Origin: Streptomyces sp. ITFR-16
GTDB lineage: Bacteria; Actinomycetota; Actinomycetes; Streptomycetales; Streptomycetaceae
Direction of reading: 5' to 3'
Length of the DNA: 64,000 nt
NCBI RefSeq assembly: GCF_031844705.1
Contig: NZ_CP134609.1
Span: 5,022,001-5,086,000, forward strand
Made by a program: the position numbers and the translations under genes. Shown in pieces: positions 45,201 through 52,959 of the stretch. Each line of letters opens with the position of its first letter. Positions within the stretch are counted from its first letter, which is position 1. Under the pieces are notes generated by a model. The model had not been told where the DNA came from, searched no databases, and was given only the letters and a program-made list of their open reading frames with translations.

Positions 45201-45811
45201 GCGGTCTCCAGCACCGGGGTGCGTGCGCCCGAGGTGAGCCGCAGGGTCGATTCGCCGAGCCGCAGCAGTGCGCCGGGCTTCAGCCGGACCGGGCGGTCGC
45301 GGACCTCCGCGCCGTCCAGCGAGGTGCCGTTGGTCGAGCCGAGGTCGGCCACCGTGACACGGCCGTCGTCGGAGACGGTCACCGCGCAGTGCAGCCGTGA
45401 GACATCGGGGTCGTCGAGCGGGACGTCCGCGTCGATGGAGCGGCCGATCCGGATCTGGCCGCCGTGCAGCAGATGGACCCCGCCCGCGTCGGGCCCGGCG
45501 ATCACATGCAGCTGGGCGGGGACGGCGTCGTCCGCCGTCTCGTCCTCGCCCGGGACCTGGAGCGAGAGCACCGCCCCGTCCACCAGCGGCGGCTCACCGA
45601 GCGCGCAGCGCTGCGCGTCGAGCCGCTCCCGCCCGGCGAACAGCACCACCGCGCCGCTGCCGAGGGAGCCGTCCGGCCCGGAGACGGCGGCGGCCAGACT
45701 GGACGCCACCGTGGCCAGCGCCGTGCCCGCGGGGGCGGTGACCAGCACGTCGCAGGCGCGCGCCGGGGTCTGGCCGCTGGGCGGCGCGAGGACGGTCAGC
45801 CGGATCTGCAT
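42200..45811 (-). CDS. FHA domain - FtsK/SpoIIIE-like protein with degenerate Walker A motifs
   Basis: 1203 residues. A ubiquitin-like/FHA-like N-terminus (1-85) precedes an FHA domain (~102-195: IRIGRSIDADVP, SRLHC, GSTNGT), a disordered Pro/Gly/His-rich stretch, a first FtsK/SpoIIIE-like module (~330-650; P-loop position reads LAGPRDRLTG), a long disordered linker (~680-870), and a second module (~875-1180) with IEGPGGSGRTELL, where the lysine is Arg891, and Walker B VVLVDDFDAL. The layout resembles EssC/EccC motors of type VII secretion. Divergent from two Ser/Thr kinases, whose phosphothreonines an FHA domain could read. Not an intact ATPase by sequence. Confidence 0.85.
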   Translation of the reverse strand: MQIRLTVLAPPSGQTPARACDVLVTAPAGTALATVASSLAAAVSGPDGSLGSGAVVLFAGRERLDAQRCALGEPPLVDGAVLSLQVPGEDETADDAVPAQLHVIAGPDAGGVHLLHGGQIRIGRSIDADVPLDDPDVSRLHCAVTVSDDGRVTVADLGSTNGTSLDGAEVRDRPVRLKPGALLRLGESTLRLTSGARTPVLETAPDGEGHLRVARAPAPAPGHDHGHGDRSGHAYSGPESHEGPEAGPRGHEYGSAPGAPAEARPQSGPGPAGRFPDEEAPRRGGIGAWARRLAGGRPEPVPGSAPDAPGPPPPAATFTALPTAPEGTWPDPASILLTALGPGPRLWERDTAHPEALVVRLGTTERAELPAVPVTVGLREAGSLGLAGPRDRLTGLARSAVAQLAALHSPADLEIVLISTDRARGVDERRREWAWLGWLPHLRPMHGQDCRLLLAYDRDQAVARATELVRRLDDGPLGPGWASLDPGTVAEAARAYDGPFTVVIVDGDPGSAALRENTARLAAAGSAAGIHLICLAETPAATPTSPVAATYEAACHASIAFRECGAVGMLSGDVATALRLLRTAGGRAAGHGTVASVDAVSAHWAQRFGRALAPLRAEGSAALPGRSAPVALPPSARLLDELGLARATPASLMARWASTADDQPGATVRGTGSGPTPAGDEDRGPGRTGAAPRVGAQRTGGDAPYAPARRTDSGRTPYPGASDTPGSGRTAYPRPSGGRGGTGDTHVGVPRPAFGRADAHEDPDSGRTPRARVGGQGPDGRGEALSSRTLPGSDTRSWAGGADTGAADVPGADSLRSAGSGRSSSRVSGPRQADAPQVAARGAGTGRATGASVYAGRPVVVLGAGPRGPVSVDLADEGPHLLIEGPGGSGRTELLRAVAASLAAAARPDRLGIVLVDGAGGERGESLRPCTELPHAFTHLVANDPVRMREFAQALGGEVKRRAELLGGLGFAEWHSRYEAANGAGHEAAPRIVGQRPPAPVEQRGDVESALSGTLRLRPSATHAVDPGPSPLPRLVVLVDDFDALIAPALGSPGRPAAGSVVRALEAVAREGGRLGIHLVATSARPDRTEDTELARGARLRIVLDPPAVPPSPDEPAPGRGRLGHPDGRVTPFQGGRVTGRIPRTATLRPTVVPLEWERMGDPPTRRPVRELGNGPTDLALLASALERAARSVNAEPLAPLRP

Positions 45812-46324
45812 CGCCGTCAGCGGTCCCTTCTGCGCGGGGTGCCCGGCAGGGGAAACGCCCTGTGATTCCCCCCACCCGGCACGGACGCGTCGTCCGGTAC
45901 AGGTTCGTCACGTACCCCGGGGCTCCCGACCCCGCAGTCCGTGCTGAAGGCATCCTCGCACCTGCCACTGACAACACGCCCGGCGGTCACCTCTAAGTGA
46001 TCTTGAAAGGTCTGCTGTGCGCCCATACGTGCCCGCTTGGCCGGTTCCCGGCGGGGGCCCGGGCGGTCACGGGTGGGGCGGGAGGGGCACCCGATGGCGT
46101 CCGTCGTACGTCTGTGCGGCAACCATCCGGCCCGTACGCGCGTCTTCCCTCGCATCACGGAGAAGCGGATTCCGGACAAAAGGGCCGACCGCCCACCCGA
46201 CTGACGGCTGCGGCCGCCACTCAAGATCGCCCGGACAGGCCCCCACGACAGGCCCTAGAGTGGGCCGGAAACTCCGGACGGATCCGGGGACCACAAGCAC
46301 CACGATCAGCAGGGAGCGCATCAC
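45812..46324. other. Divergent intergenic region FHA-FtsK / pkaA
   Basis: 513 bp. A -10-like TAGAGT (46256-46261) with a weak CGGACA 18 bp upstream could serve pkaA; its AGGGAG ribosome site lies near 46311. I see no convincing promoter toward the FHA-FtsK gene. A 69-codon minus-strand frame (46026-45817) ends just before that gene, but its codon use, with a TTA and mixed third positions, does not support a protein. Confidence 0.45.
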
Positions 46325-47968
46325 GTGCGGCCGGTAGGCAGCAAGTACCTGCTCGAGGAGCCGCTGGGACGCGGCGCCACGGGCACTGTCTGGCGTGCCC
46401 GCCAGCGCGAGGCCGCGGGCGCCGAGGCGGCCGTCGCGGGCCAGCCGGGCGAGACCGTCGCGATCAAGGTCCTCAAGGAAGAGCTCGCCAACGACGCGGA
46501 CGTCGTGATGCGGTTCCTGCGGGAGCGCTCCGTCCTGCTGCGGCTGACCCACCCCAACATCGTGCGCACCCGCGACCTCGTCGTCGAGGGCGATCTCCTC
46601 GCCCTCGTGATGGACCTGGTCGACGGCCCCGACCTGCACCGCTACCTGCGCGACAACGGCCCGCTCACCCCGGTCGCCGCCTCGCTGCTCACCGCGCAGA
46701 TCGCCGACGCGCTCGCCGCCAGCCACGCCGACGGCGTCGTGCACCGCGACCTGAAGCCCGCCAACGTGCTGCTCGACGAGCGCGACGGCGAGATGCACCC
46801 GATGCTCACCGACTTCGGCATCGCCCGCCTCGCCGACTCCCCGGGGCTGACCCGGACCCATGAGTTCGTCGGCACCCCGGCCTATGTGGCGCCCGAGTCG
46901 GCCGAGGGCCGCCCGCAGACCTCCGCCGTCGACATCTACGGCGCCGGCATCCTGCTGTACGAGCTGCTCACCGGCCGTCCGCCGTTCGCCGGCGGCACCG
47001 CGCTGGAGGTCCTGCACCGCCATCTCAGCGAGGAGCCCCGCCGCCCCAGCACCGTCCCCGCCCCGCTGTGGACGGTGATAGAGCGCTGCCTGAGCAAGGA
47101 CCCCGACCGCCGGCCCAGCGCCGAGAACCTCGCCCGCGCCCTGCGGACCGTCGCCAACGGCATCGGGGTGCACGCGAACTCCGCGCAGATCGCCGCGGCC
47201 GACGGGGTGGCCGCGCTGCTCGCCCCGGACCCGGCGCCCACGGCCGTCCCCGAGACGCCCGGAGCGGCCGACCCGACCCAGGTGCTGCCGAGCAACGCGG
47301 GCGCCTTCGGCTACGACCCCAACGCGGCCACCGGCGTCATACACCGCCCGGACCAGGGCGGCCACGCCGATCCGACCGCGGTCCTGCCGCCCGTCCCGCC
47401 GCAGCCCGACGGCGCCCCGGGGGCCGACGACCCGCACCCCTGGCAGTCCCAGCTCCAGGCCGCCCGCGACCGCAACGAGCAGACGCAGGTCCAGTACCTC
47501 GACCCGAGCCAGGACCCGCTGCGCCGCCGCCCCCAGCGCCAGCAGCCCCAGCAGCCGCCGCAGCGCCGCCGGCAGCAGTACCCCCAGCAGCAGCCGCAGC
47601 AGTACCCCCAGCGCCAGCAGCCCCAGCAGCAGTACCAGCCGCAGCAACAGCAGTACCGGCCCCAGCCGCAGCAACAGCAGTACGCGCCGCCCCAGCAGCC
47701 GCAGCAGCCCGCGCAGCGCCCGCCCCGCGAGCCGAGGCAGCGCAGCGCCAACCCCATGAAGATCCCGGGGCTCGGCTGCCTCAAGGGCTGCCTGTTCACG
47801 CTGGTCCTGCTCTTCGTGGCGAGCTGGCTGATCTGGGAGCTGACCCCGCTCAAGGACTGGATCGGCCAGGGCCAGAGCTACTGGCACGCGATCAGCGACG
47901 CCGTCTCCAAGTTCTCCGGCTGGGTCTCGGACATCAGTGACAGCATCGGCGGCGGCAGCAGCGGCTGA
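46325..47968 (+). CDS. pkaA: Membrane Ser/Thr protein kinase PkaA
   Basis: 547 residues from GTG. Kinase domain ~8-275: GRGATGTVW, VAIKVLKEE (ATP lysine), HRDLKPANVLLD (catalytic Asp), LTDFGIARL, GTPAYVAPES. A long linker contains a Gln/Pro-rich tract (~400-470), then a transmembrane segment (~490-512, CLFTLVLLFVASWLIWEL) and a short outer tail of ~40 residues. Hanks-type kinase, autophosphorylating in S. coelicolor. Unlike PknB it has no PASTA repeats. Length fits PkaA. Confidence 0.93.
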   Translation: MRPVGSKYLLEEPLGRGATGTVWRARQREAAGAEAAVAGQPGETVAIKVLKEELANDADVVMRFLRERSVLLRLTHPNIVRTRDLVVEGDLLALVMDLVDGPDLHRYLRDNGPLTPVAASLLTAQIADALAASHADGVVHRDLKPANVLLDERDGEMHPMLTDFGIARLADSPGLTRTHEFVGTPAYVAPESAEGRPQTSAVDIYGAGILLYELLTGRPPFAGGTALEVLHRHLSEEPRRPSTVPAPLWTVIERCLSKDPDRRPSAENLARALRTVANGIGVHANSAQIAAADGVAALLAPDPAPTAVPETPGAADPTQVLPSNAGAFGYDPNAATGVIHRPDQGGHADPTAVLPPVPPQPDGAPGADDPHPWQSQLQAARDRNEQTQVQYLDPSQDPLRRRPQRQQPQQPPQRRRQQYPQQQPQQYPQRQQPQQQYQPQQQQYRPQPQQQQYAPPQQPQQPAQRPPREPRQRSANPMKIPGLGCLKGCLFTLVLLFVASWLIWELTPLKDWIGQGQSYWHAISDAVSKFSGWVSDISDSIGGGSSG

Positions 47969-48163
47969 GACAGCGGCCGCAGGCACCCGGCACCCCCTCA
48001 ACTCTGTAGCTATATCGACTTCCGCGGACCAATTCCGCGGCAATTCGCCCGCAGAAGTGAAGGTTGGCGCCATCCACGGCACGCGGCCCCCCGATCGCCG
48101 CGTAACTTTGTCGACCGGGGGTTGTTGAGCGAGGGTCCATCGCCAGCCGCTGAGGGAGCAGTC

Positions 48164-49414
48164 TTGGCACGGAATATCGGCAGCCGGTACACCGCCCACC
48201 AGATCCTGGGGCGCGGCAGCGCCGGCACGGTGTGGCTCGGTGACGGCCCCGAGGGGCCCGTCGCCATCAAGCTGCTCCGCGAGGACCTCGCGTCCGACCA
48301 GGAGCTCGTGGGCCGCTTCGTCCAGGAGCGCACCGCGCTGCTCGGACTCGACCATCCGCACGTCGTCGCCGTCCGCGACCTCGTGGTGGACGGCAACGAC
48401 CTGGCCCTGGTCATGAACCTGGTGCGCGGCACGGACCTGCGCACCCGGCTCGACCGCGAGCGCCGGCTGGCCCCCGAGGCGGCCGTCGCCATCGTCGCGG
48501 ACGTCGCCGACGGCCTGGCCGCCGCGCACGCCGCCGGGGTGGTCCACCGCGACGTCAAGCCGGAGAACATCCTGCTCGACATGGAGGGCCCGCTCGGGCC
48601 CGGCAACTCCCACCCCGCGCTGCTCACCGACTTCGGCGTGGCCAAGCTGATCGACACCCCGCGCCGCACCAAGGCCACCAAGATCATCGGTACGCCGGAC
48701 TATCTGGCCCCCGAGATCGTCGAGGGCCTCCCGCCGCGCGCCGCCGTCGACATCTACGCCCTCGCCACGGTGCTCTACGAGCTCCTCGCGGGCTTCACGC
48801 CCTTCGGCGGCGGCCACCCCGGCGCGGTCCTGCGCCGCCATGTCACCGAGACGGTCGTCCCGCTGCCCGGCATCCCCGAGGAGCTGTGGCAGCTGCTGGT
48901 CCAGTGCCTGGCGAAGGCCCCGGCCTCCCGGCTGCGCGCCTCCGAGCTGGCCGCCCGGCTGCGCGAGCAGCTCCCGCACCTGGCCGGCATCCCGCCGCTG
49001 GACGTGGACGAACCGGACGACGAGCCGGAGCCCCAGCCGCACGGGCAGGGCTACGACGAGCAGCAGTACACCCCGGCCCCCGACGAGCCCCGCCGCCGCG
49101 GCGCCGTCCCGCTGGTCCCCGGCGCGTCCCCCGACTCCAACCGGGACACCCACACGAGCATGCGCGTCCCGGCCCCCGACGAGCTCTCCGGCGGGCCCCG
49201 GGGCACCGCCCGCGCCCCGCGCGCCCCCGGCCGGCCCCGACCGGGCTCGGCCCGCAACAAGTCGGCGGCCATCCGCAAGCGCCGGCTGACCCTGGGCACC
49301 GCGGCACTGGTCCTGGTCGCCGCGATAGGCGTCGGGGGCTGGTTCGCGCTGAGCGACGACGACGCGGGCGCGACCCCGCAGGACAACCGGAATTCGGCGC
49401 CCGCGACCCCCTGA
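48164..49414 (+). CDS. pkaB: Membrane Ser/Thr protein kinase PkaB
   Basis: 416 residues from a TTG start, with GAGGGAG at ideal spacing; the translation begins at ARNIGSRYTAHQILGRG. An upstream TTG (48122) is less favoured. Kinase domain: GRGSAGTVW, VAIKLLRED, HRDVKPENILLD, LTDFGVAKL, GTPDYLAPE. Acidic/Pro linker, then one membrane segment (~370-395) and a very short outer tail. Follows pkaA by 195 bp that contain two TTCCGCGG copies (48020, 48033). Likely paralogue of pkaA. Confidence 0.92.
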   Translation: MARNIGSRYTAHQILGRGSAGTVWLGDGPEGPVAIKLLREDLASDQELVGRFVQERTALLGLDHPHVVAVRDLVVDGNDLALVMNLVRGTDLRTRLDRERRLAPEAAVAIVADVADGLAAAHAAGVVHRDVKPENILLDMEGPLGPGNSHPALLTDFGVAKLIDTPRRTKATKIIGTPDYLAPEIVEGLPPRAAVDIYALATVLYELLAGFTPFGGGHPGAVLRRHVTETVVPLPGIPEELWQLLVQCLAKAPASRLRASELAARLREQLPHLAGIPPLDVDEPDDEPEPQPHGQGYDEQQYTPAPDEPRRRGAVPLVPGASPDSNRDTHTSMRVPAPDELSGGPRGTARAPRAPGRPRPGSARNKSAAIRKRRLTLGTAALVLVAAIGVGGWFALSDDDAGATPQDNRNSAPATP

Positions 49415-49496
49415 TCCGCCCGTCCGGGACGGGCCGGCGGAGCCCCGATCCTCCGGCCCGAGGAACGTACGCGCCGACAGCCGTTACGCTGGACCC

Positions 49497-50603
49497 GTGG
49501 CAGTCGTCGATATTTCCGAAGAGCTGAAGTCCCTCTCCTCGACCATGGGGTCGATCGAGGCCGTCCTGGACCTGGATGCGCTGAGGGGGGACATCGCCGT
49601 GCTCGAGGAGCAGGCGGCGGCCCCGTCCCTCTGGGACGACCCGGAGGCGGCGCAGAAGATCACCAGCAAGCTTTCGCACCTCCAGGCCGAGGTCCGCAAG
49701 ACCGAGGCCCTGCGCGGCCGGATCGACGACCTCGAGGTCCTCTTCGAGCTCGCCCAGGACGAGGGCGACGCCGACGCCCTCGCCGAGGCGGAGACCGAGC
49801 TGGAGTCGGTCCGCAAGGCGCTGGACGAGATGGAGGTCCGCACCCTCCTGTCCGGCGAGTACGACGCCCGCGAGGCGCTCGTCACCATCCGGGCCGAGGC
49901 CGGCGGCGTCGACGCGGCGGACTTCGCCGAGAAGCTCCAGCGCATGTATCTGCGCTGGGCCGAGCGGCACAACTACAAGACCGAGGTCTACGAGACGGCG
50001 TACGCCGAGGAGGCCGGCATCAAGTCGACCACCTTCGCCGTCGAGGTGCCGTACGCCTACGGCACGCTCTCCGTCGAGCAGGGCACCCACCGGCTCGTGC
50101 GGATCTCCCCGTTCGACAACCAGGGCCGCCGCCAGACGTCCTTCGCGGGCGTCGAGGTGCTGCCCGTGGTCGAGCAGACGGACCACGTCGAGATCGACGA
50201 GTCCGAGCTCCGCGTCGACGTGTACCGCTCCTCCGGCCCCGGTGGCCAGGGCGTCAACACCACCGACTCCGCGGTGCGGCTGACCCACCTGCCGACCGGC
50301 ATCGTCGTCTCCTGTCAGAACGAGCGCTCGCAGATCCAGAACAAGGCCTCCGCGATGAACGTCCTCCAGGCGAAGCTCCTGGAGCGCCGCCGCCAGGAAG
50401 AGCAGGCCAAGATGAACGCGCTCAAGGGCGACGGCGGCAACTCCTGGGGCAACCAGATGCGCTCCTACGTCCTGCACCCGTACCAGATGGTCAAGGACCT
50501 GCGTACGGAGTTCGAGATGGGCAACCCGGAAGCGGTCTTCAACGGCGAGATCGACGGCTTCATCGAGGCCGGCATCCGCTGGCGCAAGCAGAGCGAGAAG
50601 TAG
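49497..50603 (+). CDS. prfB: Peptide chain release factor 2
   Basis: 368 residues from GTG. Reads UGA/UAA stops. Class I release factor with peptide anticodon SPF in LVRISPFDNQGRRQTSF and the catalytic GGQ in YRSSGPGGQGVNTTDSAVRLTH. A single uninterrupted frame: the programmed +1 frameshift at an internal UGA used in E. coli is absent, as in other actinobacteria. Terminator hairpins follow at once. Confidence 0.97.
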   Translation: MAVVDISEELKSLSSTMGSIEAVLDLDALRGDIAVLEEQAAAPSLWDDPEAAQKITSKLSHLQAEVRKTEALRGRIDDLEVLFELAQDEGDADALAEAETELESVRKALDEMEVRTLLSGEYDAREALVTIRAEAGGVDAADFAEKLQRMYLRWAERHNYKTEVYETAYAEEAGIKSTTFAVEVPYAYGTLSVEQGTHRLVRISPFDNQGRRQTSFAGVEVLPVVEQTDHVEIDESELRVDVYRSSGPGGQGVNTTDSAVRLTHLPTGIVVSCQNERSQIQNKASAMNVLQAKLLERRRQEEQAKMNALKGDGGNSWGNQMRSYVLHPYQMVKDLRTEFEMGNPEAVFNGEIDGFIEAGIRWRKQSEK

Positions 50604-50627
50604 TCCCGCCGAGCGGGACAGGGGTAC

Positions 50628-50668
50628 GACGACGGGCGCGGCAGCCACTGGCTGCCGCGCCCGTCGTC
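50628..50668. terminator. prfB terminator
   Basis: Perfect 20-bp arms GACGACGGGCGCGGCAGCCA and TGGCTGCCGCGCCCGTCGTC around a single base (in practice a small CACTG loop). A smaller hairpin TCCCGC-CGA-GCGGGA sits at 50604-50618. Confidence 0.88.
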
Positions 50669-50996
50669 ATGTGCGGCGAACGGGCCGGGGGGAAAGGGGA
50701 GTTGACGGTCCGAGTTGCGCAGAAGGCGTGGTGAGTGCGTCACAGTCGTGGTCCTGAATGGGAGTCAACTGCCGCTAAAACGGGACACATCGCGCGGAAC
50801 GCCCTTGACGTAGTCCTTAACTCTGGACAGGGTGCTGGAGCAGCATGCGTATGGCTGGGACGGTTGTGACTGTGATCGGGGGCGGGCGGCATGGCCACGG
50901 CACCACGTGGGCCGGCGCCCGGAGCGAACCCCGCCGGACCGCCGCCCCGCATATGGCTGCTCCACTGACGAGAACGGCTACTGGGGGTAGCAGCAC
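50669..50996 (+). other. Upstream region of the LAETG surface-protein gene
   Basis: 328 bp, no gene supported. Two TTGACG boxes (50702, and again near 50804 in CCCTTGACGTAG) could be -35 elements, but neither has a good -10 at 16-18 bp. The inverted pair AGTTGAC / GTCAACT (50700, 50763) is present. Ribosome site TGGGGGTAG before the ATG. Confidence 0.4.
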
Positions 50997-51692
50997 ATGA
51001 CGAAGAAGACGCGCGTACGCGTCGCGCGGATAGCCGCGGGTGCGGTCATCGCCGCGGGCGCCTCGCTCACCGCGGCGGGCGCCGCGCAGGCCGCCGGTAT
51101 CGGCGTCGACGTCGCGGGCGTGCAGATCGGGGTCCAGACGGCATCGGACGACCCGGGCGACGACGACGAGTGCAGCCCGCTCGACCCGCGCTGCGAGGAG
51201 ACCGACCCGACGCCGGACCCGACGGACCCGACCCCGGACCCCACGGACCCGACCCCGGACCCGACCGACCCGACCCCGGACCCCACGGACCCGACCCCGG
51301 ACCCGACCGACCCGACCCCGGATCCCACGGACCCGACCCCGGATCCCACGGACCCGACCCCGGATCCCACGGACCCTACCGACCCCTCCACGGACCCGAC
51401 GGACCCCACGGACCCGTCGACCGACCCGACCACCGACCCGACCGACCCCGGTGACGGCAGCGCCACCGCGGGCCAGACCGGCGGCCAGGGCGGTTCGAGC
51501 CAGGGTGGCGGCAACACCGACACCGACTCGGTCGGCAACCAGCCGGTCGAGCAGGGCAAGGGCAAGGACGAGCTCGCCGAGACCGGTGCGGCCGAGACCA
51601 CGTTCCTGCTGATCGGCGCCGCGACGATGATCGCCGGAGGCATCGGCTTCCGGATCCTGCCGCGCCTGGTGAACGGCCGCACGGCAGCCTGA
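50997..51692 (+). CDS. LAETG-motif sortase-dependent surface protein with DPTPDPT repeats
   Basis: 231 residues. Sec signal peptide (1-~34, ending AAQAA), a short N-terminal segment with two Cys (ECSPLDPRC), then eight near-perfect heptads DPTPDPT (~70-125) and a DPSTDPT region, a Gly/Asn-rich spacer, and a C-terminal sorting signal LAETG + hydrophobic helix + RLVNGR. LAXTG is the class E sortase signal in Streptomyces, so it is covalently linked to peptidoglycan. The repeat region probably spans the wall. Sits beside ftsEX, but a functional link is unproven. Confidence 0.9.
   Translation: MTKKTRVRVARIAAGAVIAAGASLTAAGAAQAAGIGVDVAGVQIGVQTASDDPGDDDECSPLDPRCEETDPTPDPTDPTPDPTDPTPDPTDPTPDPTDPTPDPTDPTPDPTDPTPDPTDPTPDPTDPTDPSTDPTDPTDPSTDPTTDPTDPGDGSATAGQTGGQGGSSQGGGNTDTDSVGNQPVEQGKGKDELAETGAAETTFLLIGAATMIAGGIGFRILPRLVNGRTAA
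51204..51371 (+). repeat. Eight tandem 21-bp units encoding DPTPDPT
   Basis: Exact 21-bp period across 168 bp. Units 6-8 are identical (each ends GGATCCCACG) while units 1-5 differ by single bases, suggesting recent expansion at the 3' end. Confidence 0.95.
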
Positions 51693-51719
51693 GGCCGTTG
51701 ACGCCGTAGCCGTACATAC

Positions 51720-51761
51720 GTGAGGGGCCCGGGACACCGAAAGGCGTCCCGGGCCCCTCAC
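51720..51761. terminator. Bidirectional terminator after the LAETG gene
   Basis: Perfect 16-bp stem GTGAGGGGCCCGGGAC / GTCCCGGGCCCCTCAC with a 10-base loop ACCGAAAGGC, between convergent genes. Confidence 0.88.
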
Positions 51762-51787
51762 ACGTGCGTGCGGGTGGCCGGACGGCG

Positions 51788-51988
51788 CTACACGGTCTGG
51801 TGCGCCAGCAGTGCCAGCGCGCCCAGGAGCACCACCAGCAGGGCGATCAGCATCGCCGGGTTCAGCCCGGCGAACGGTCCCTGCTCGTGTTCCTGCTGCA
51901 GTCGCGCGCGGCTGGCCCGGCATACGGGGCAGCGCCCCTCGTTCACGGGCGCCGCGCAGTTCGCGCACACCAGTCGGTCATAGGTCAT
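51788..51988 (-). CDS. Small zinc-ribbon membrane protein
   Basis: 66 residues. Four cysteines as CANC and CPVC in an N-terminal zinc ribbon (DRLVCANCAAPVNEGRCPVC), a short charged helix, then one C-terminal transmembrane segment (PAMLIALLVVLLGALALLAHQ). Strong GGAGGAAA ribosome site before the ATG fixes the start. Tail-anchored topology is likely. Role unknown. Divergent from ftsE across 258 bp that hold no other gene. Confidence 0.85.
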   Translation of the reverse strand: MTYDRLVCANCAAPVNEGRCPVCRASRARLQQEHEQGPFAGLNPAMLIALLVVLLGALALLAHQTV

Positions 51989-52246
51989 GCGCTTTCCTCC
52001 TCCCGCGCGGCGGAGCCGCACAAGCCTTCTCTCCGCACAACGCTCACGGAAACGCAACCGTTCCCCCTACCACTGTGCCAGCTCGGGCGCGTTTCGGCGC
52101 GGCCCGCCGGACAGTGCCCGGTCCGTCCCGCTCCGTACCGCTGCCGATTCACCGTAAATCACCCATCCCGGTATGCGTGCCTGCACGCCTCTGCCGGGTT
52201 CGCGTATGGTCACGCACACCTACTCCCGGCCGACCGTGGTGCATCC

Positions 52247-52936
52247 GTGATCCGATTCGACAACGTCTCCAAGACCTACCCGAAGCAGAGCCGTCCCGCT
52301 CTACGGGATGTGTCTCTCGATATCGAGAAGGGCGAGTTCGTCTTCCTGGTGGGCTCCTCCGGCTCCGGCAAGTCCACCTTCATGCGACTCATCCTCCGCG
52401 AGGAGCGCGCCAGCCAGGGCATGGTCCACGTCCTGGGCAAGGACCTCGCGCGCATGTCCAACTGGAAGGTGCCGCACATGCGCCGCCAGCTGGGCACGGT
52501 CTTCCAGGACTTCCGGCTCCTTCCCAACAAGACCGTCGCGGAGAACGTGGCGTTCGCCCAGGAAGTGATCGGCAAGCCCCGCGGCGAGATCCGCAAGGCG
52601 GTCCCCCAGGTCCTCGACCTCGTCGGTCTCGGCGGCAAGGAGGACCGGATGCCCGGCGAGCTCTCCGGTGGTGAGCAGCAGCGCGTGGCGATCGCGCGGG
52701 CCTTCGTCAACCGGCCCATGCTGCTGATCGCGGACGAGCCGACCGGCAACCTCGACCCGCAGACCTCGGTCGGCATCATGAAGCTGCTGGACCGGATCAA
52801 CCGGACCGGCACCACCGTGATCATGGCGACCCACGACCAGAACATCGTCGACCAGATGCGCAAACGCGTCATCGAGCTCGAGCAGGGCCGTCTCGTACGC
52901 GACCAGGCGCGCGGCGTCTACGGCTACCAGCACTGA
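52247..52936 (+). CDS. ftsE: Cell-division ABC ATPase FtsE
   Basis: 229 residues from GTG. Walker A VGSSGSGKSTFMRL, Q-loop, signature LSGGEQQRVAIARAFV, Walker B LLIADEPTGNLD, switch MATHDQNIV. With FtsX it controls peptidoglycan hydrolases at the septum. No clear ribosome site before GTG. Its last codons and stop lie in the heptamer repeat 52928-52948. 23 bp to ftsX. Confidence 0.96.
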   Translation: MIRFDNVSKTYPKQSRPALRDVSLDIEKGEFVFLVGSSGSGKSTFMRLILREERASQGMVHVLGKDLARMSNWKVPHMRRQLGTVFQDFRLLPNKTVAENVAFAQEVIGKPRGEIRKAVPQVLDLVGLGGKEDRMPGELSGGEQQRVAIARAFVNRPMLLIADEPTGNLDPQTSVGIMKLLDRINRTGTTVIMATHDQNIVDQMRKRVIELEQGRLVRDQARGVYGYQH

Positions 52937-52948
52937 GCACCGAGCACT
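52928..52948 (+). repeat. Three tandem degenerate heptamers at the ftsE stop (CAGCACT-GAGCACC-GAGCACT)
   Basis: Spans the ftsE stop codon and the ftsE-ftsX spacer, immediately before the ftsX ribosome site GAAAGGA. It matches the triplet at 33697-33717 in 18 of 21 positions. Confidence 0.75.
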
Positions 52949-52959
52949 GAAAGGACGCC

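Noticed and set aside
42200..45811. The FHA-FtsK gene as part of a complete type VII secretion cluster
   Set aside because: No WXG100, EccB, EccD, EccE or mycosin-like gene is in the window, and the P-loops are degenerate.
45817..46026. A 69-codon minus-strand frame ending 5 bp before the FHA-FtsK gene, considered as a leader peptide
   Set aside because: Weak ribosome site, mixed third-position composition with a TTA codon, and no recognisable family.
49497..49600. Checked prfB for the programmed frameshift known from E. coli
   Set aside because: The reading frame is continuous from the GTG start and no internal in-frame TGA with a CTT slip site is present.
51204..51371. Regular 21-bp repeats considered as a CRISPR array
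   Set aside because: There are no spacers; the units are contiguous and in frame, encoding DPTPDPT within a secreted protein.
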